A stretch of 64,000 nt of DNA from Strongylocentrotus purpuratus (lineage: Eukaryota; Echinodermata; Echinoidea; Camarodonta; Strongylocentrotidae): contig NW_022145545.1 of assembly GCF_000002235.5 (NCBI RefSeq), forward strand, positions 1,243,501-1,307,500, given 5' to 3'. Below the pieces are notes generated by a model, which saw nothing but the letters and a program-made list of their open reading frames with translations, had not been told where the DNA came from and searched no databases. The translations under genes were made by a program, and so were the position numbers. Below are positions 10,501 through 20,000 of the stretch, one piece after another; the stretch's first letter is position 1, and every line of letters begins with the position of its first letter.

Positions 10501-12802
10501 CAATTATTCAAACATATTTATGGCTTATACACCCAGAAAATAAGATCGATTGAAAAAAAAGAAAAAAAAAGTGATGGCCTGGTGGTAGAGTTGCTGCCCG
10601 GCAAGCAGTAGATGGCAGGTTCAAGTCCCGCTGGTTCCAAGATTTTTTCTGACTTGTTTTTCAATACAGATCGATCAATCGATCTTATTTACTGGGTGTA
10701 TAAGCCACAAATATGTTTGAATAATTGAAATTTCTCCCAGGAAGCATTACATTTATAAAATTTCTAGTTTCTCGTCCCCCTCCTCCCTTCCTTTTTTTTC
10801 CAGCCAACATCAATTTTTGTCTTCTTGTTGCTTTTAGACATTTTTGTTATGAAATTACATAAATAACAATCTATCTGAGTACAGCTAGACTATGGGGTTG
10901 ACAAAAAATTCTGAATATAATGCAACTCACCTTGTTTGTAAACAGTCTCTGTAGTTGATGCAAAAAAATTAATCAACCACCTACACTGTATGTATAATGA
11001 AATTATAAATTATTAAATAAAAGGATACAGTCTCCTGACTCTGTGCTTGCTTGGATGTTGCTCCTGATGTGTTGAATAAGATCAAGATCAGCCAATCTGA
11101 AGGGCCTTTCCACCGTGATGTTATCATAGTCCATTTTGTTCGCTGATCCAGGAGTGCCAAAGAGGATTAGGGCAATCTCGTCTTTAGACTCGGCAAACAC
11201 CTACGGCAAAGTGAAACAAAAATTAGTGTTACTTGGCATGAACTGATAATTATGTTTTTAATGTCTTGGTTAATGGCACTATTCATAATATATTCATAGC
11301 GGTTGGAACTTATGCTAATGAATCTATCGTAAAATGCATTTGAAAATGATTTTTTAAAAGTGAAATAAAAATCATCAAGACTATTAAACATATTAAGACT
11401 TGGTTGGAATATGATGAGGAAATCTATCACAACTTGCATTTGTTTTTATTTGCTTTCTATGTCCCCTTGGCATCAAAAATATACTTCTTTCTCTTGTCAA
11501 TCTTTGTGCTTGTATCACCTTGGAGTAACAAAGAAATATGTATTAATAACTAAACAATTGTTGCAAAATTTTGATCTATTTCTGTCGAACTCAGATATTC
11601 AAAATGTGCACACTGCACAGGGTTTCTTTTCCCCATAATAATGGCTTACAAGGCTTAGCACCAGAACATTTATCTTCGAACACACTGCTTATTTACCTTC
11701 CTCTGTAGAATCATGGTGATGACATCCCGTGCCGTCTCAAGGGTCGTACAGTTACCAGGAGGAGCTTGGTTCATAGATGGACCCACATCTAGAACAATTA
11801 CAATGGCTTCCTGAAAGACATTAAGAGAGACAGGATTTATTCAGTTACACATGTACAATCTGTTTGCTGTGGGTTTGTGGGACAGGAATTGTAATTGATG
11901 CTGCTTCTTCTTCTTCCGGTGTAAGTACATTCCATTAATAGGTGGTAACTGGTATGTATTATCACACTGCTGCGTGAGTACCAAGTGCTGAAATATTAAC
12001 CATGTTAACAGTGGGTTTTAAAAGGTCTAGGCCTAGGGCCTACTAAAAACAAAGCCAGATCTAACAAAGCCCAACATTTAACACTTTACTCTTGAACCAG
12101 TGGGAGGAGATGCAGTCTACCGGGTCCCCCATGGATGTGAGTGCTCAGTGCCATTATCTGTTGGCAGCAGAAAAGATTGAAAATTGGTCTTTAATAAAAA
12201 CCCGATTGTCAGCCACTCAACCTTCCCCGTGAAGCCAGACGCACAACGCGACGGTTTGCTTAGCCATGGTTCTAATCGTGCAATGTCATGCATGGCCTCA
12301 TTCAGGGACGCATGCGCACATCTCTAGTAACTAGAAAGTAATTTATTTGATAACAATAACACAAAATTATTAGACATTTTTTATATCATCAATCACGATC
12401 ATCATTATCTACATTGTTTAGTGTTTACAATGTTTTTATTCAGAATAAAACGCTTTAGTTATAGACCTACAATATTTCTACATAATGTTTAGATGAGAGG
12501 AAGTAAAAATATAAAAAAAGAATGAACGAAACATCAGATATAGATCTATGAATACAACAACTTTCGATTTATGCAAAACTTGAAATATGATTGGACTTGG
12601 AGGACAGAGATCTACCGACTCTCCAAGAGTGCGGAAGGCATCAACCTCAGGGCGCAAATGACCACTGTCCGTACACTACGAGAATTCTTCATTACGAAGC
12701 AATTGATTAACAAATAAAGAATAAAGACGTTCTTTAAGTTGAACGGCATAATGAGAATACATCAATACTTGCTCAGCTACTAACCTTTTCTTTGCTTCCC
12801 AT
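503..12802 (-). CDS. XRCC5: Ku80, DNA-end-binding subunit of the Ku heterodimer (14 exons, 3' part missing)
   Basis: Ku80 pairs with Ku70 in the nucleus to form the ring that threads onto broken DNA ends and recruits DNA-PKcs for non-homologous end joining. Exons read on the minus strand: 12785-12802, 11697-11810, 11029-11200, 9285-9462, 8439-8615, 7834-7948, 6368-6503, 5299-5411, 4308-4508, 3344-3434, 2684-2744, 2118-2190, 1445-1638, 503-608. All have GT/AG borders and join to 583 codons without a stop. Residues 1-~245 are the vWA-like domain (EAIVIVLDVG; FAESKDEIALILFGT; VDALIVAMDLIHD). Residues 259-~460 are the DNA-encircling beta-barrel (LNDDEETEVEKED; GYRYGNDIIP; AAAMSFSALVNALYE; IELPFAEDLRMY). 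The arm follows (CLMHRALNPDDP), then a basic nuclear-localisation-like ARKKAKV at ~556-562. Human Ku80 has 732 residues, so about 150 C-terminal residues lie left of the window. The start is MGSKEK in a tiny first exon of only 18 coding bases. Confidence 0.95.
1140..1350 (+). mobile_element. tRNA-derived SINE in XRCC5 intron 13
   Basis: A tRNA-like head carries an A-box-like GTGGTCCAGTAG and a B box GGTTCAAATCC. It is followed by a core with ACCCAGGTGAGG, ACCTGGCAGGAA and ATTCCCT, then a GGCAGCT block that runs down to an ATAATAATGG end. The same core occurs reversed at 5950-6250, which identifies a dispersed family. It is antisense to the host gene. Confidence 0.75.
3516..3778 (-). mobile_element. 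Short ATT-tailed interspersed repeat (SINE-like) in XRCC5 intron 9
   Basis: On the minus strand it carries GAATCTGATGACCTGAGTAA, then TGTAAAGCACTTGGAGAC, then AGCGCTATAAAA and an ATT-rich tail. The same order of blocks is found at 4141-4298 and 54006-54147. No clear Pol III A/B boxes are visible, so it could be a SINE or the mobilised 3' tail of a LINE. Confidence 0.65.
3835..3893 (+). repeat. 3'-tail fragment of the ATT-tailed repeat family
   Basis: CGCTATATAAGAACGAGCT is followed by ATT repeats, matching the terminal block of the ATT-tailed family (compare GCGCTATTATAAGAACTAGCT at 54006-54030, reversed). Only the tail region is recognisable. Confidence 0.6.
4141..4298 (+). mobile_element. 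ATT-tailed repeat abutting the XRCC5 exon 9 donor
   Basis: It contains GTAAGCCTGAATCCGATGAC, then TAATAATG, then GTGCGCTATATAAATACAG and an ATT tail ending near 4298. XRCC5 exon 9 ends at 4308 with its donor GT at 4307-4306, so the tail lies only about 9 bases inside the intron. It is antisense to XRCC5. Confidence 0.7.
5056..5258. mobile_element. Short TTAA-flanked MITE-like element in XRCC5 intron 8
   Basis: TTAA at 5052-5055 and 5259-5262 flank a 203-bp unit with inverted ends AGGGAGTG / CACTCCCT. The interior is unusually CpG-rich for this AT-rich intron. A TTAA target duplication is the habit of piggyBac and Kolobok elements, but the recognised inverted repeat is short, so the class is tentative. 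Confidence 0.5.
5950..6250 (-). mobile_element. tRNA-derived SINE, full-length-looking, in XRCC5 intron 7
   Basis: On the minus strand it reads a tRNA-like head (GTGGCTTAAGCACTTGACTT, B box GGTTCGATCCC), a core CGACCCAGGTGAGG then TACCTGGCAGGAATTAATTC, then GAGCGCTGTAATGGCAGCT, AGCCGGGTAATAATAA and an end block TCTAGATAGACGGCGCTAT followed by an AT-rich tail. Its 3' part recurs in direct orientation at 6597-6672, on the other side of exon 7. Confidence 0.8.
6597..6672 (-). mobile_element. 5'-truncated SINE 3' end in XRCC5 intron 6
   Basis: ATTATAGGCATTTCTATAGT and TCTAGAAATTCTATTCTGAG match the terminal block of the SINE at 5950-6250 with a few substitutions. Only about 75 bp are present, as expected for a 5'-truncated or eroded copy. 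Confidence 0.75.
7258..7350. repeat. Degenerate CCCTAA-like tract
   Basis: Scattered ACCCTAA, CCTAACCC and ACCCTAATCC motifs without a strict period, in XRCC5 intron 6. It resembles a decayed interstitial telomere-like repeat; a similar TTAGGG-like tract lies at 24145-24215. Confidence 0.4.
7528..7680 (-). mobile_element. SINE 3' fragment with long ATT tail in XRCC5 intron 6
   Basis: On the minus strand GAGCGCCGTAATGGCAGCAC, AAGCCGGGGAAATAAT and AAGCGCTTAGTGATT precede an ATT microsatellite. This is the GGCAGCT/GCCGGG block of the local SINE family joined to a different tail. Confidence 0.6.
7762..7775. repeat. Poly-G run near the XRCC5 exon 6 donor
   Basis: A run of about 13 G beside the 3' end of the exon 6 region (exon 6 ends at 7834). 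Assembly length is probably unreliable here. Confidence 0.6.
8712..8901. mobile_element. 190-bp MITE with CAGTSAAACCTG inverted ends (Tc1/mariner- or pogo-like)
   Basis: The left end CAGTGAAACCTGTCTATAAA and the right end (reverse complement CAGTCAAACCTGCATTAGCG) both run into GACCACC. TATA flanks both sides, consistent with a TA target duplication. There is no coding capacity. It lies in XRCC5 intron 4, just upstream of exon 5. The superfamily call rests on TA flanks and end sequence only. Confidence 0.7.
9640..10762 (-). mobile_element. Tandem array of tRNA-like SINE units with a terminal inverted copy, XRCC5 intron 3
   Basis: Three direct units with a period of about 283-287 bp (the landmark GTGGCTTATAC falls at 9661, 9944 and 10231), a short fourth start near 10510, then an inverted partial copy at 10572-10762. 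On the minus strand each unit has an A-box-like TGGCCTGGTGG, a B box GGTTCAAGTCC and a T6 run just after, a possible Pol III stop. Unit 1 lacks six bases in the B-box region. Near-identity between units suggests recent tandem duplication. The inverted copy, sense on the plus strand at about 10572-10660, could pair with the direct units as a long hairpin. Confidence 0.8.
12305..12322. promoter_or_regulatory. NRF1-like palindrome in the CpG-richer start of XRCC5
   Basis: ACGCATGCGCAC resembles the NRF1 consensus and lies about 490 bases downstream of the XRCC5 start codon, inside intron 1. A locally CpG-richer stretch (12225-12325) surrounds it. This is only motif resemblance; the real promoter has not been located. 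Confidence 0.25.
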
Positions 12803-13022
12803 GATACCAGTATTAGGCTAATCAGTTCATCCAATATTAATCAAAACCGAAATGTATCACTTCTTTTCAAAAGACCTCGCAAAACATAAATTCGCGGATT
12901 TGGATCTGCTGTCATTAGCATGCAGATGCAGGCACTAGGTCACCTAAACGTTGACAAAACATTCAGTGCTAACTGAACACACTGTTTTGTAAATCCATAA
13001 AGTTTTGAGTATTTTCTTATTG

Positions 13023-14247
13023 CAGGGGCGGCGGAGCGACTTCGAAGGTTGGGGGGGGGGGGGGAGGGGCACAAACAAAAAGGGGCACTTTCTGGGAAAA
13101 AAAGGGCACCTACAGAGGGAAATCTTGCAGTTGGATTTGTAAAATTGTAAGGGGGGGGGGGGGGGTAGTGAGCACATTTTTTTTTTTTTTGGTCCTCGAT
13201 AATTTTAAAATTTGCACCCCCCCCCTTGAGCGCCAGGGGGGGGGGGGGGCCCAACCCCCCAAAAAGGTAAAAATCGCGTGATTTTACATGATTTTTTTTC
13301 TCAAGGGGGGGGGGGGGCCGGGCCCCCCGGGCCCCCCCCCCCTGGATCCGCCACTGAGGGGCACTTATGAGAATGACAAATGGGCTTTTATAATAAAGGA
13401 AAATTTGCATTTTTTGAAAGAAAAGGGGGCATCTATTAGATTTTAATAGGGGCATTTATCGTAGGTGAACGGAAGCTTTTATGAGAAAAGGGGGAAGTGG
13501 CACGTGTGAAAATAAAAGGTGCACGTGTGAAAATTAAGAGGCACTTTGAGGAGGTTATAGAGCATATATTAAAAAGGAAATGGTGTATGTGTCAAGATTA
13601 AAGGGGCAGTCATTAGAGGTGAACAGAGGCACTCATCAGAGACGCAAAGAGCACTTATCAGAATGTGAAGGGGCATTTTTCATAGGTTAAAAGGGACATT
13701 TATTAGAAAGGAACCCCGGAAAAGGGCACTTATTAGAAAGGAGAAGGGGCACGTGTGAAAATTAAAGGTGCGCTCATCTGAGTAAAAATGTGAAGTTATT
13801 AAAACGGGGAGGAGCACTTCTTACAAAAGGAAAAAGGGCACTTGTCAAAGTAAAAGGGGCACTTCTCAGATTTGAATAGGGCAATTATCAAAGGTGACAT
13901 GGCACTTCTCGAACCTGAAAAAAGGCACTTACTAGATATTCAAAAAAAAGGGCAGTTATGAGAATGGAAAATGGACACTTACTGCAAAGAAACATGGGAA
14001 ACTTGTCGAATGAAAAGGGGCACGTGTCAAAATAAAAGGGGCAGTTATCAGTGGTGAAAAGGGGAAGGGGCACTTTTACAAAGTAATGGGGGCACTTTTA
14101 CAAAGTAATGGGGGCACTTGTCAAAGTAAAAAAGGGGCACTTCTTACAAAGTTAAAGGGGAACCTTTCCTATTTAAAAGGGGGCACTTTGAAGGTTTCTG
14201 AAAAGCGGGGGCACTGTGCCCCCTATTCCCCGGGAGCGCCGCCTCTG
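13023..14247. mobile_element. hAT-like non-autonomous element filled with degenerate GGGGCACTT repeats
   Basis: It starts CAGGGGCGGCGGAGCG and ends with the reverse complement of CAGAGGCGGCGCTCCC. The flanking octamers TCTTATTG (13015-13022) and TGTCATTG (14248-14255) agree at six of eight positions, like an aged 8-bp hAT duplication. The interior is a degenerate array of roughly 25-45 bp units (AAAAGGGGCACTTRT...) with long G runs. An oppositely oriented relative of the 31992-32310 element forms 13150-13356. There is no transposase frame. Confidence 0.6.
13150..13356 (-). mobile_element. Second hAT-like MITE copy nested in the G-rich element
   Basis: Read on the minus strand from 13356 it starts CAGTGGCGGATCCAGG. 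It then carries poly-G/C runs, TTGAGAAAAA, ATCATGTAAAATCACG, CCTTTTTGGGGGGTTGGG, TGGCGCTCAAGG and TGTGCTCACTACC, the same order as in the 31992-32310 element. Its other terminus is not recognisable, so it is a fragment or has been overwritten. Confidence 0.65.
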
Positions 14248-14864
14248 TGTCATTGTGACAATATGATCTATTCTGGATATATACAGTACACCTCTACAAA
14301 GTCACAGGGCGTGATCATTAGAGTTCTAAGAATATATAAACTTTATCTATCAAGCACAAACCTTTGTCACAATCATTTCACGAAATGAGGTAATAAAAGA
14401 ATGTTTCAACCTTATGGGCAACAGTGTAGATACTGCGGTAGGCTATCCCGAGATAATGAGCAACGATTCCTATGCATTTATGCAAAGCGTTGACTGTTCA
14501 TGATACACAACATGTCCTCATTTTTTAAAGAAGATTGACGGATATCACTGAGGTATTTGCCTGGATGAGGACCCAACGTTTACCTTTAAGGGAAATGAAT
14601 GAACTCGAAGTATAAGGAGATAAAGAAGAAAAAATACAAAAAACACACCAACGGTTATTTAGGGAAAGAATTCCCTTATCAAAATAATAGAATTTTATTC
14701 CATTATGGGCCACCCTGAATATATTTGAGACTTAAAATCCTTTACAGTTGTAAGCTCGTTATCTACAATTTTTTTTTTCATTTAAAAGGTGGGGAGAGTA
14801 GGGAGCCAAACATTTGTTAAGCGTTGTTGCGGTGGCATTGGGGCACGTTTTCCCTTAAAAAAAA

Positions 14865-15010
14865 AAAAAAAAACAACTAATGACGAATACTAGAGATAAA
14901 AAGAGAAGAAAAAAAAAGAGAGAAAAAAAAAGAGAAGATAAAACAAGAAGAAGAAGAAGAAGAAGAAGAGGGGGGGGGGGGGGGGGGAGAAGGGGAAAGA
15001 AAGAAAAAAA
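14865..15010. repeat. A-run, AAG and poly-G microsatellite cluster
   Basis: A run of about 17 A, then GA/AAG-rich sequence, then about eight GAA units and about 17 G. Simple sequence only; the open frames seen across it are repeat artefacts. Confidence 0.9.
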
Positions 15011-15179
15011 GAGAGAGGGAAAATGACAAAGAAGGTAATACAATCTTTTCCCACATCCTTCCATTTGACCCTCCAACTACTCAATCATGTCTGGGGCACC
15101 CCATGATATCATGTCCCTCTATTTCCGGATCCACACTAAACACAAGGGAATTAGACGAGGAATAACAACAACAATAAAA

Positions 15180-15214
15180 ACAACAATAATGATATAGTAA
15201 TATCAATGAAGATG

Positions 15215-15254
<40 letters not shown>

Positions 15255-15430
15255 AAATGATAATAAGAATAATGATGATAATCATAATGAAAACAACAAG
15301 AACAACAACATTAATTATATGATAATGATAAATATTGAAATTATATATTAATAACAATCAAATAAATAATAATAATGATAACAATAATGATATAAATAAC
15401 ATTACTACTACTAAGAAGAAGAAGAAGAGA
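15180..15430. repeat. AAT/ATG imperfect triplet array
   Basis: Imperfect AATAATGATAATGAT-like triplets ending in a short GAA run at 15411-15427. Confidence 0.85.
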
Positions 15431-15523
15431 GGGTTGTGATGTGAAACTTAGAGATCAAGTTTGTTGCTTAGTAGAGAAAAACAAGTTATAGGGAAAGACT
15501 GAAAGGGAGAGAGAAAGATATAG

Positions 15524-15526
<3 letters not shown>

Positions 15527-15554
<28 letters not shown>

Positions 15555-15556
15555 TT
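15527..15556. repeat. GA microsatellite
   Basis: A short GA dinucleotide run directly left of the SINE at 15585. Confidence 0.85.
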
Positions 15557-15584
15557 TACCAGGGGTGTTGGCGTCCAGCGGATA

Positions 15585-15700
15585 AGTTATTGGACTGTGA
15601 ATAATAAGGTAGGCCTATGCAGGTTCAAATTCCATGCATTAACATTATTGGTAATTTGACAGAATTATACTCAGCCCAGATGAGATAAATATGTATGTGG
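15585..15700 (+). mobile_element. tRNA-derived SINE head
   Basis: A-box-like TGGCGTCCAGCGG and B box GGTTCAAATTCC spaced as in a tRNA, followed by CTCAGCCCAGATGAG, a diverged form of the CCCAGGTGAG core. The 3' end is not clear. Confidence 0.6.
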
Positions 15701-16383
15701 TGGGCTACCCATATCTTGTCACCATGACAATGATTCTTGTATAGACAGATTTGCGACGGTTAACATGAAAACGATGATCCTCCTATGAACTACATGTATA
15801 GGGATTGTGCTCATTCGCAGTAATGATTAAGATATGGCATAGAAAGAAAGAGGCATTTCGGATTTGGAGAAAGTTGCTAATAAAGTTATAAAATATATAT
15901 GTTGGAAATATATGAATATCAGATTTGGGGAAAGATAACGAACGGTTTTAAAATGTTACAAGAGACAAGTGTCCGGAGAGAGATGTTCGCACAATTAAGT
16001 ATCCTGAGAAGTGATAGATCACCAGTCTGCCACTTCACGGGCTCCGAGCTACAGTAAAGGGTCCGGCCAAAGATCGATGATAACATACGTAAGCAAAGGG
16101 AGACAATTGAGTACCGGGTATTCAATCGAGTATGTCAATCGGCCTATGACGATTAGGAGGCCCATTGTGAAAAGCTTCCATGGGGACAAATACAGTGTGT
16201 TATTACGAATTGCTTGCAAACTGTTCACTGACAAGCGCAAAGTAGAGTTTAGAGGATAATGTAAGAAACATAGTCGGATATTTCGAACAGAAAATCATAT
16301 TTACTATGGAGAATGGGTAAGAAGCGAAGCAATGTAGTATTACCAGAAGGAAAATTTTGTGGAAGTTTTCGTTGAGAAGAGAC

Positions 16384-17025
16384 ATGGAGTTGCTCAACCC
16401 TTCGCTGAAACACCCCGTGGCCTACCATGACCGATACTATGAGAGTGACAGCGGGTTTTCAGCGGACGACTACAGCTCTGTGGACCCTGTTGCGGCGGCA
16501 TCATCAGAGATCACCTCTGTAACATCCAGAGCGTCCAAGAACAAGAGCGTCCTCAAGTTAATCACGCGAGATGATGGGACAGTAATCACCTTGGACGAGA
16601 ATGCAGTGCTTGCTGATAACGTCCACGATCATGGGATCGAGGATGATGCCGGCGACGGCGTGGAGTTGGACGTCGACCGTCGGAATCCCTTGGTCGTTTC
16701 CTTCAAAGAAGACGACCAGGTCCAAGATGCAAGAACTCATAGAGCCGGACAGAAGCAGCCTATTCATTTTTTGACTCGACGAGTCAAATCTTCCTGGCTG
16801 GACAACACTTACCAAAAGGCCATTGCTAGGGCCAGAGCACGACTTGCCGAGGGCAACTGGCCCCAGTACCCCGAGGAGTGGAGATTGCCTCACGCTCCTC
16901 TACCAGCTCGACCTGACTTTACAAGAACTGGTCCTGTAACTTCACTCAAAGGCGGTTACCTTGAGGCGAAGAGAAATAGGAAAGAGCGTAGAAAAAGGAG
17001 CGGGACTTTTCCAAGAACTAAATCC
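16384..17025 (+). other. Large gene exon 1: N-terminal 214 residues
   Basis: It starts MELLNPSLKHPVAYHDRYYE, then an acidic low-complexity stretch (SGFSADDYSSVDPVAAASSE), then a conserved-looking segment with SSWLDNTYQKAIARARARLA and NWPQYPEEWRLPHAPLPARP, ending in a basic KRNRKERRKRSG. The Trp/Pro-rich segment at about residues 145-185 looks like the most structured part. The family is not recognised. Confidence 0.8.
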
Positions 17026-20000
17026 GTAAGTTACCATTTCTTTTATCATTTTTATATTCAATGAGTTTTTACATTCTCTCATCCTATTTGCTATTCTTCT
17101 AAATGATTAAGTAAAGAAGTATATGATCTAGGGAACAAAAGGGAATCTATGATATGCAGATCATCCTCATGGAGTATACATTCAATCTTTTTAAAAACAT
17201 TTTTGAAAAGGTAATATACATTTAAAAGTATTTTCTGAATCTTACCCCAATATTGAAATTTAATTAAAAGATTGCATCAATTTCAATTCCTGCATTAAAG
17301 AAAAACAAAATCAAAATCATTATATAGCCTAGTAAGTTATTTTACTGGAAAGGCAGTTTTTAATAATGCTCATACCATCACGGACAATGATGGAAACATT
17401 GAAACATGAATATGATCAATATTTTTTTTATCTATTTCACAAATAATTCTGCGTCGGAATAGGTTTTCAGAATGTTATAATGTGAAGGTTTTTTTCTTCT
17501 CTGGATACATTGCCAGGGTAAAATCACACGTTGAATGGTAAGAGAGTACATGGAACATCACATTTGTGATATATTGAACACTAACTTTACAATAAAATAG
17601 AAATGTATACATGTTACAAAAATTGCTGCATAATGTAATTATGGAGTTGTAAAGAATTCGAATGCTATAATGATGGGAGTATTATTTCAAATATCTTTAA
17701 TTAAGTACGGGAGCACAATGATGAACACATTTTTAAACGACAATGCTATTTTATAAGATTAAAAGTTCTTACTAAGTATTATATAGTATTTTATTTTGTA
17801 TTAACATGGAATCATTTATATAAATGAACATGGTGATGTCAACATAAGATAATGTTCTCATGTCTCCTCATTGTCCGATAATTCATGCTGATAAAAAACC
17901 CATTAAAACATTGATACAGGTGTTACGTGTCATGACAAGAACATTAATGTGTAATCTTATCATCCAGACGTGATATAGTACCCGCCTATGTTTTTAATAT
18001 ACAACAGACGGGACAAGATCAAGGGTTACAAAACCTATCCGTATGTTGAAAAAGTGATAACTTCCATCTGTTATAAATACTGCAGGGACTGAATCTAAAG
18101 AAAATATATTCCTCGATATGTCACCTTGTCTCGATTATAAGGACATAAAAGCGCAAAATTATATCTAAAATGGTATCCTTGTAAACAATTTAAAAAAGAA
18201 TCTCATTCTTCCCTTTGCAAAGTAAATCATTTTCGCGTCATCAAATTCTAAAAAGAAGAAAAAAAGGCAATTATTTTGATTTTATGTTCTTACTTGTAAG
18301 CAATTAGAGTAAATTCCATAATTTCAATTTTCATATCAGAGTGTTACAACCGTTATTATTGCTAAAAAATATTAAAAAAACACGTAGCATATAATAATGT
18401 CTTACATCCCATTTTCATGCTTTTTGGCATGAGTTGTTCGCGTTGTTCTTTAATAAAGATTTTATTCTTAGGAATAATAATACAATCAAGCATAACGGTG
18501 AACTCAAGATATTATCCAGGCTGGATGGAGATTATAGGAAAACTTTACTATAATGTCTAATTCTGAACCATAAAATAAAGACGGTAACGCAGTATGATTA
18601 ATAATTAATACAGCAGATTTATTATTTTCATGAATAGATAGATTGACATTTCAATTATGTATCATAAGTTATGATAAGCAAATACATTTTACAAGCGTGA
18701 AAAAAATAAAATTACTGTCAGACTGTTATATGCAAGATAACTACCAAAATATGACTTAGTGTTATTGAAAAACGAAAAGAGCGTATCTACCTTTAACAAA
18801 CACTGATAATGAAATAAAACATTTACCCCCCGTCGGGTTCATATTTCAAATTGAACAATGGACATTATCAGGAGATCCCAGGGGGTGAAGTATAAGCCCA
18901 TGAGTCCAATTCAACATTATCATTGAACTATAAAATCATGATAACAGGGAGGCAAATAATATCAAAGTTGTGTAATTCTGCCTCACTATATTTTCCAACT
19001 GGTTGAAAGCGATTTAACAACTCATCCAATTAAAAGATAATCTTTTACACATGTTAAAAGAGAATTTTGTTCTTGTTTGACTTTTGTCGTTTTGTGATGC
19101 CTTAGTGTCACCAACGAGACCGACATAAGACCAACATCAGAGGGACAACGGACCGACAAAAGACAGAACATCTCATAACTTTATCATACCCCAATTTGCC
19201 AAGAATTGGTTGTTTTTTCTCTTGATGTGACTGATGTATTAGTGTATTTTGTAAACGCATGATTGTATTTGGGCGTAAAATATATGAAATGTTATGAAAG
19301 GGTGTACATTTCACGTGCATGTGTTAATTATAAATCCGCCCTTAATTCAATTTTTCAAACATTTGTCATAGACATAACAGATCACCTTTTAACTTTTAAA
19401 TATAACGCTATCATTATAGGGAAAAGGGGGCTGCTTCTTTGTCTGTGTCATAGGCTACCTTCGTTGATTGTGCAATCAATATTCGTCGTTCGATGTTACA
19501 AACAACAACATTATGCAAAAGAAAGGCTTACAAAATGTAAAAAGAAGCCGGAATTTTGAGATTGTAAGACAAATTGACTAAACGTCGAATTAAAAAAGGG
19601 GTAGAAGCTTTAGATTAGGCTTGGCTAGTATTAGTACTGATTTATATATCAGTTGATAAAATGATTAGCCGAGATATACGTTGGCGTATAGAATCCCGAA
19701 GTGTATTGTGTTAATCAAAGTGCTCTAATTAGACTCAAGACATATCATTTTCTGTTTCGACATGGAATTATTCAAACGTTGAATATTCCATCTATTATCA
19801 CTTCCCCAAATGCACATTTGAAAGGGGTAAGTTAAGATCTTTACAAACATAATTATATATATATATATATATATTTGTTTAAACTTTTATTTCTGCATTT
19901 TTCCAAATATGATATAACTGAATAACAAAGAACATATAAATGTAAGGTATAATACAACATAATTCTGTCCAAATGTTTTTAGAAACATAATATATGTACA

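Larger units (their letters stand above)
14256..16383. other. Head-to-head intergenic stretch with microsatellites
   Basis: No coding exon is supported. It holds A/G-rich tracts (14865-15010), an ATA/ATG-type array (15180-15430), a GA run (15527-15556) and a SINE (15585-15700). The promoter and 5' untranslated region of the large gene must lie in its right part, but no convincing core element was identified. Confidence 0.6.

Noticed and set aside
12940-13455. Minus-strand proline-rich open frame of 171 codons
   Set aside because: It runs through homopolymer C/G runs of the hAT-like element; no protein-like composition outside the repeats.
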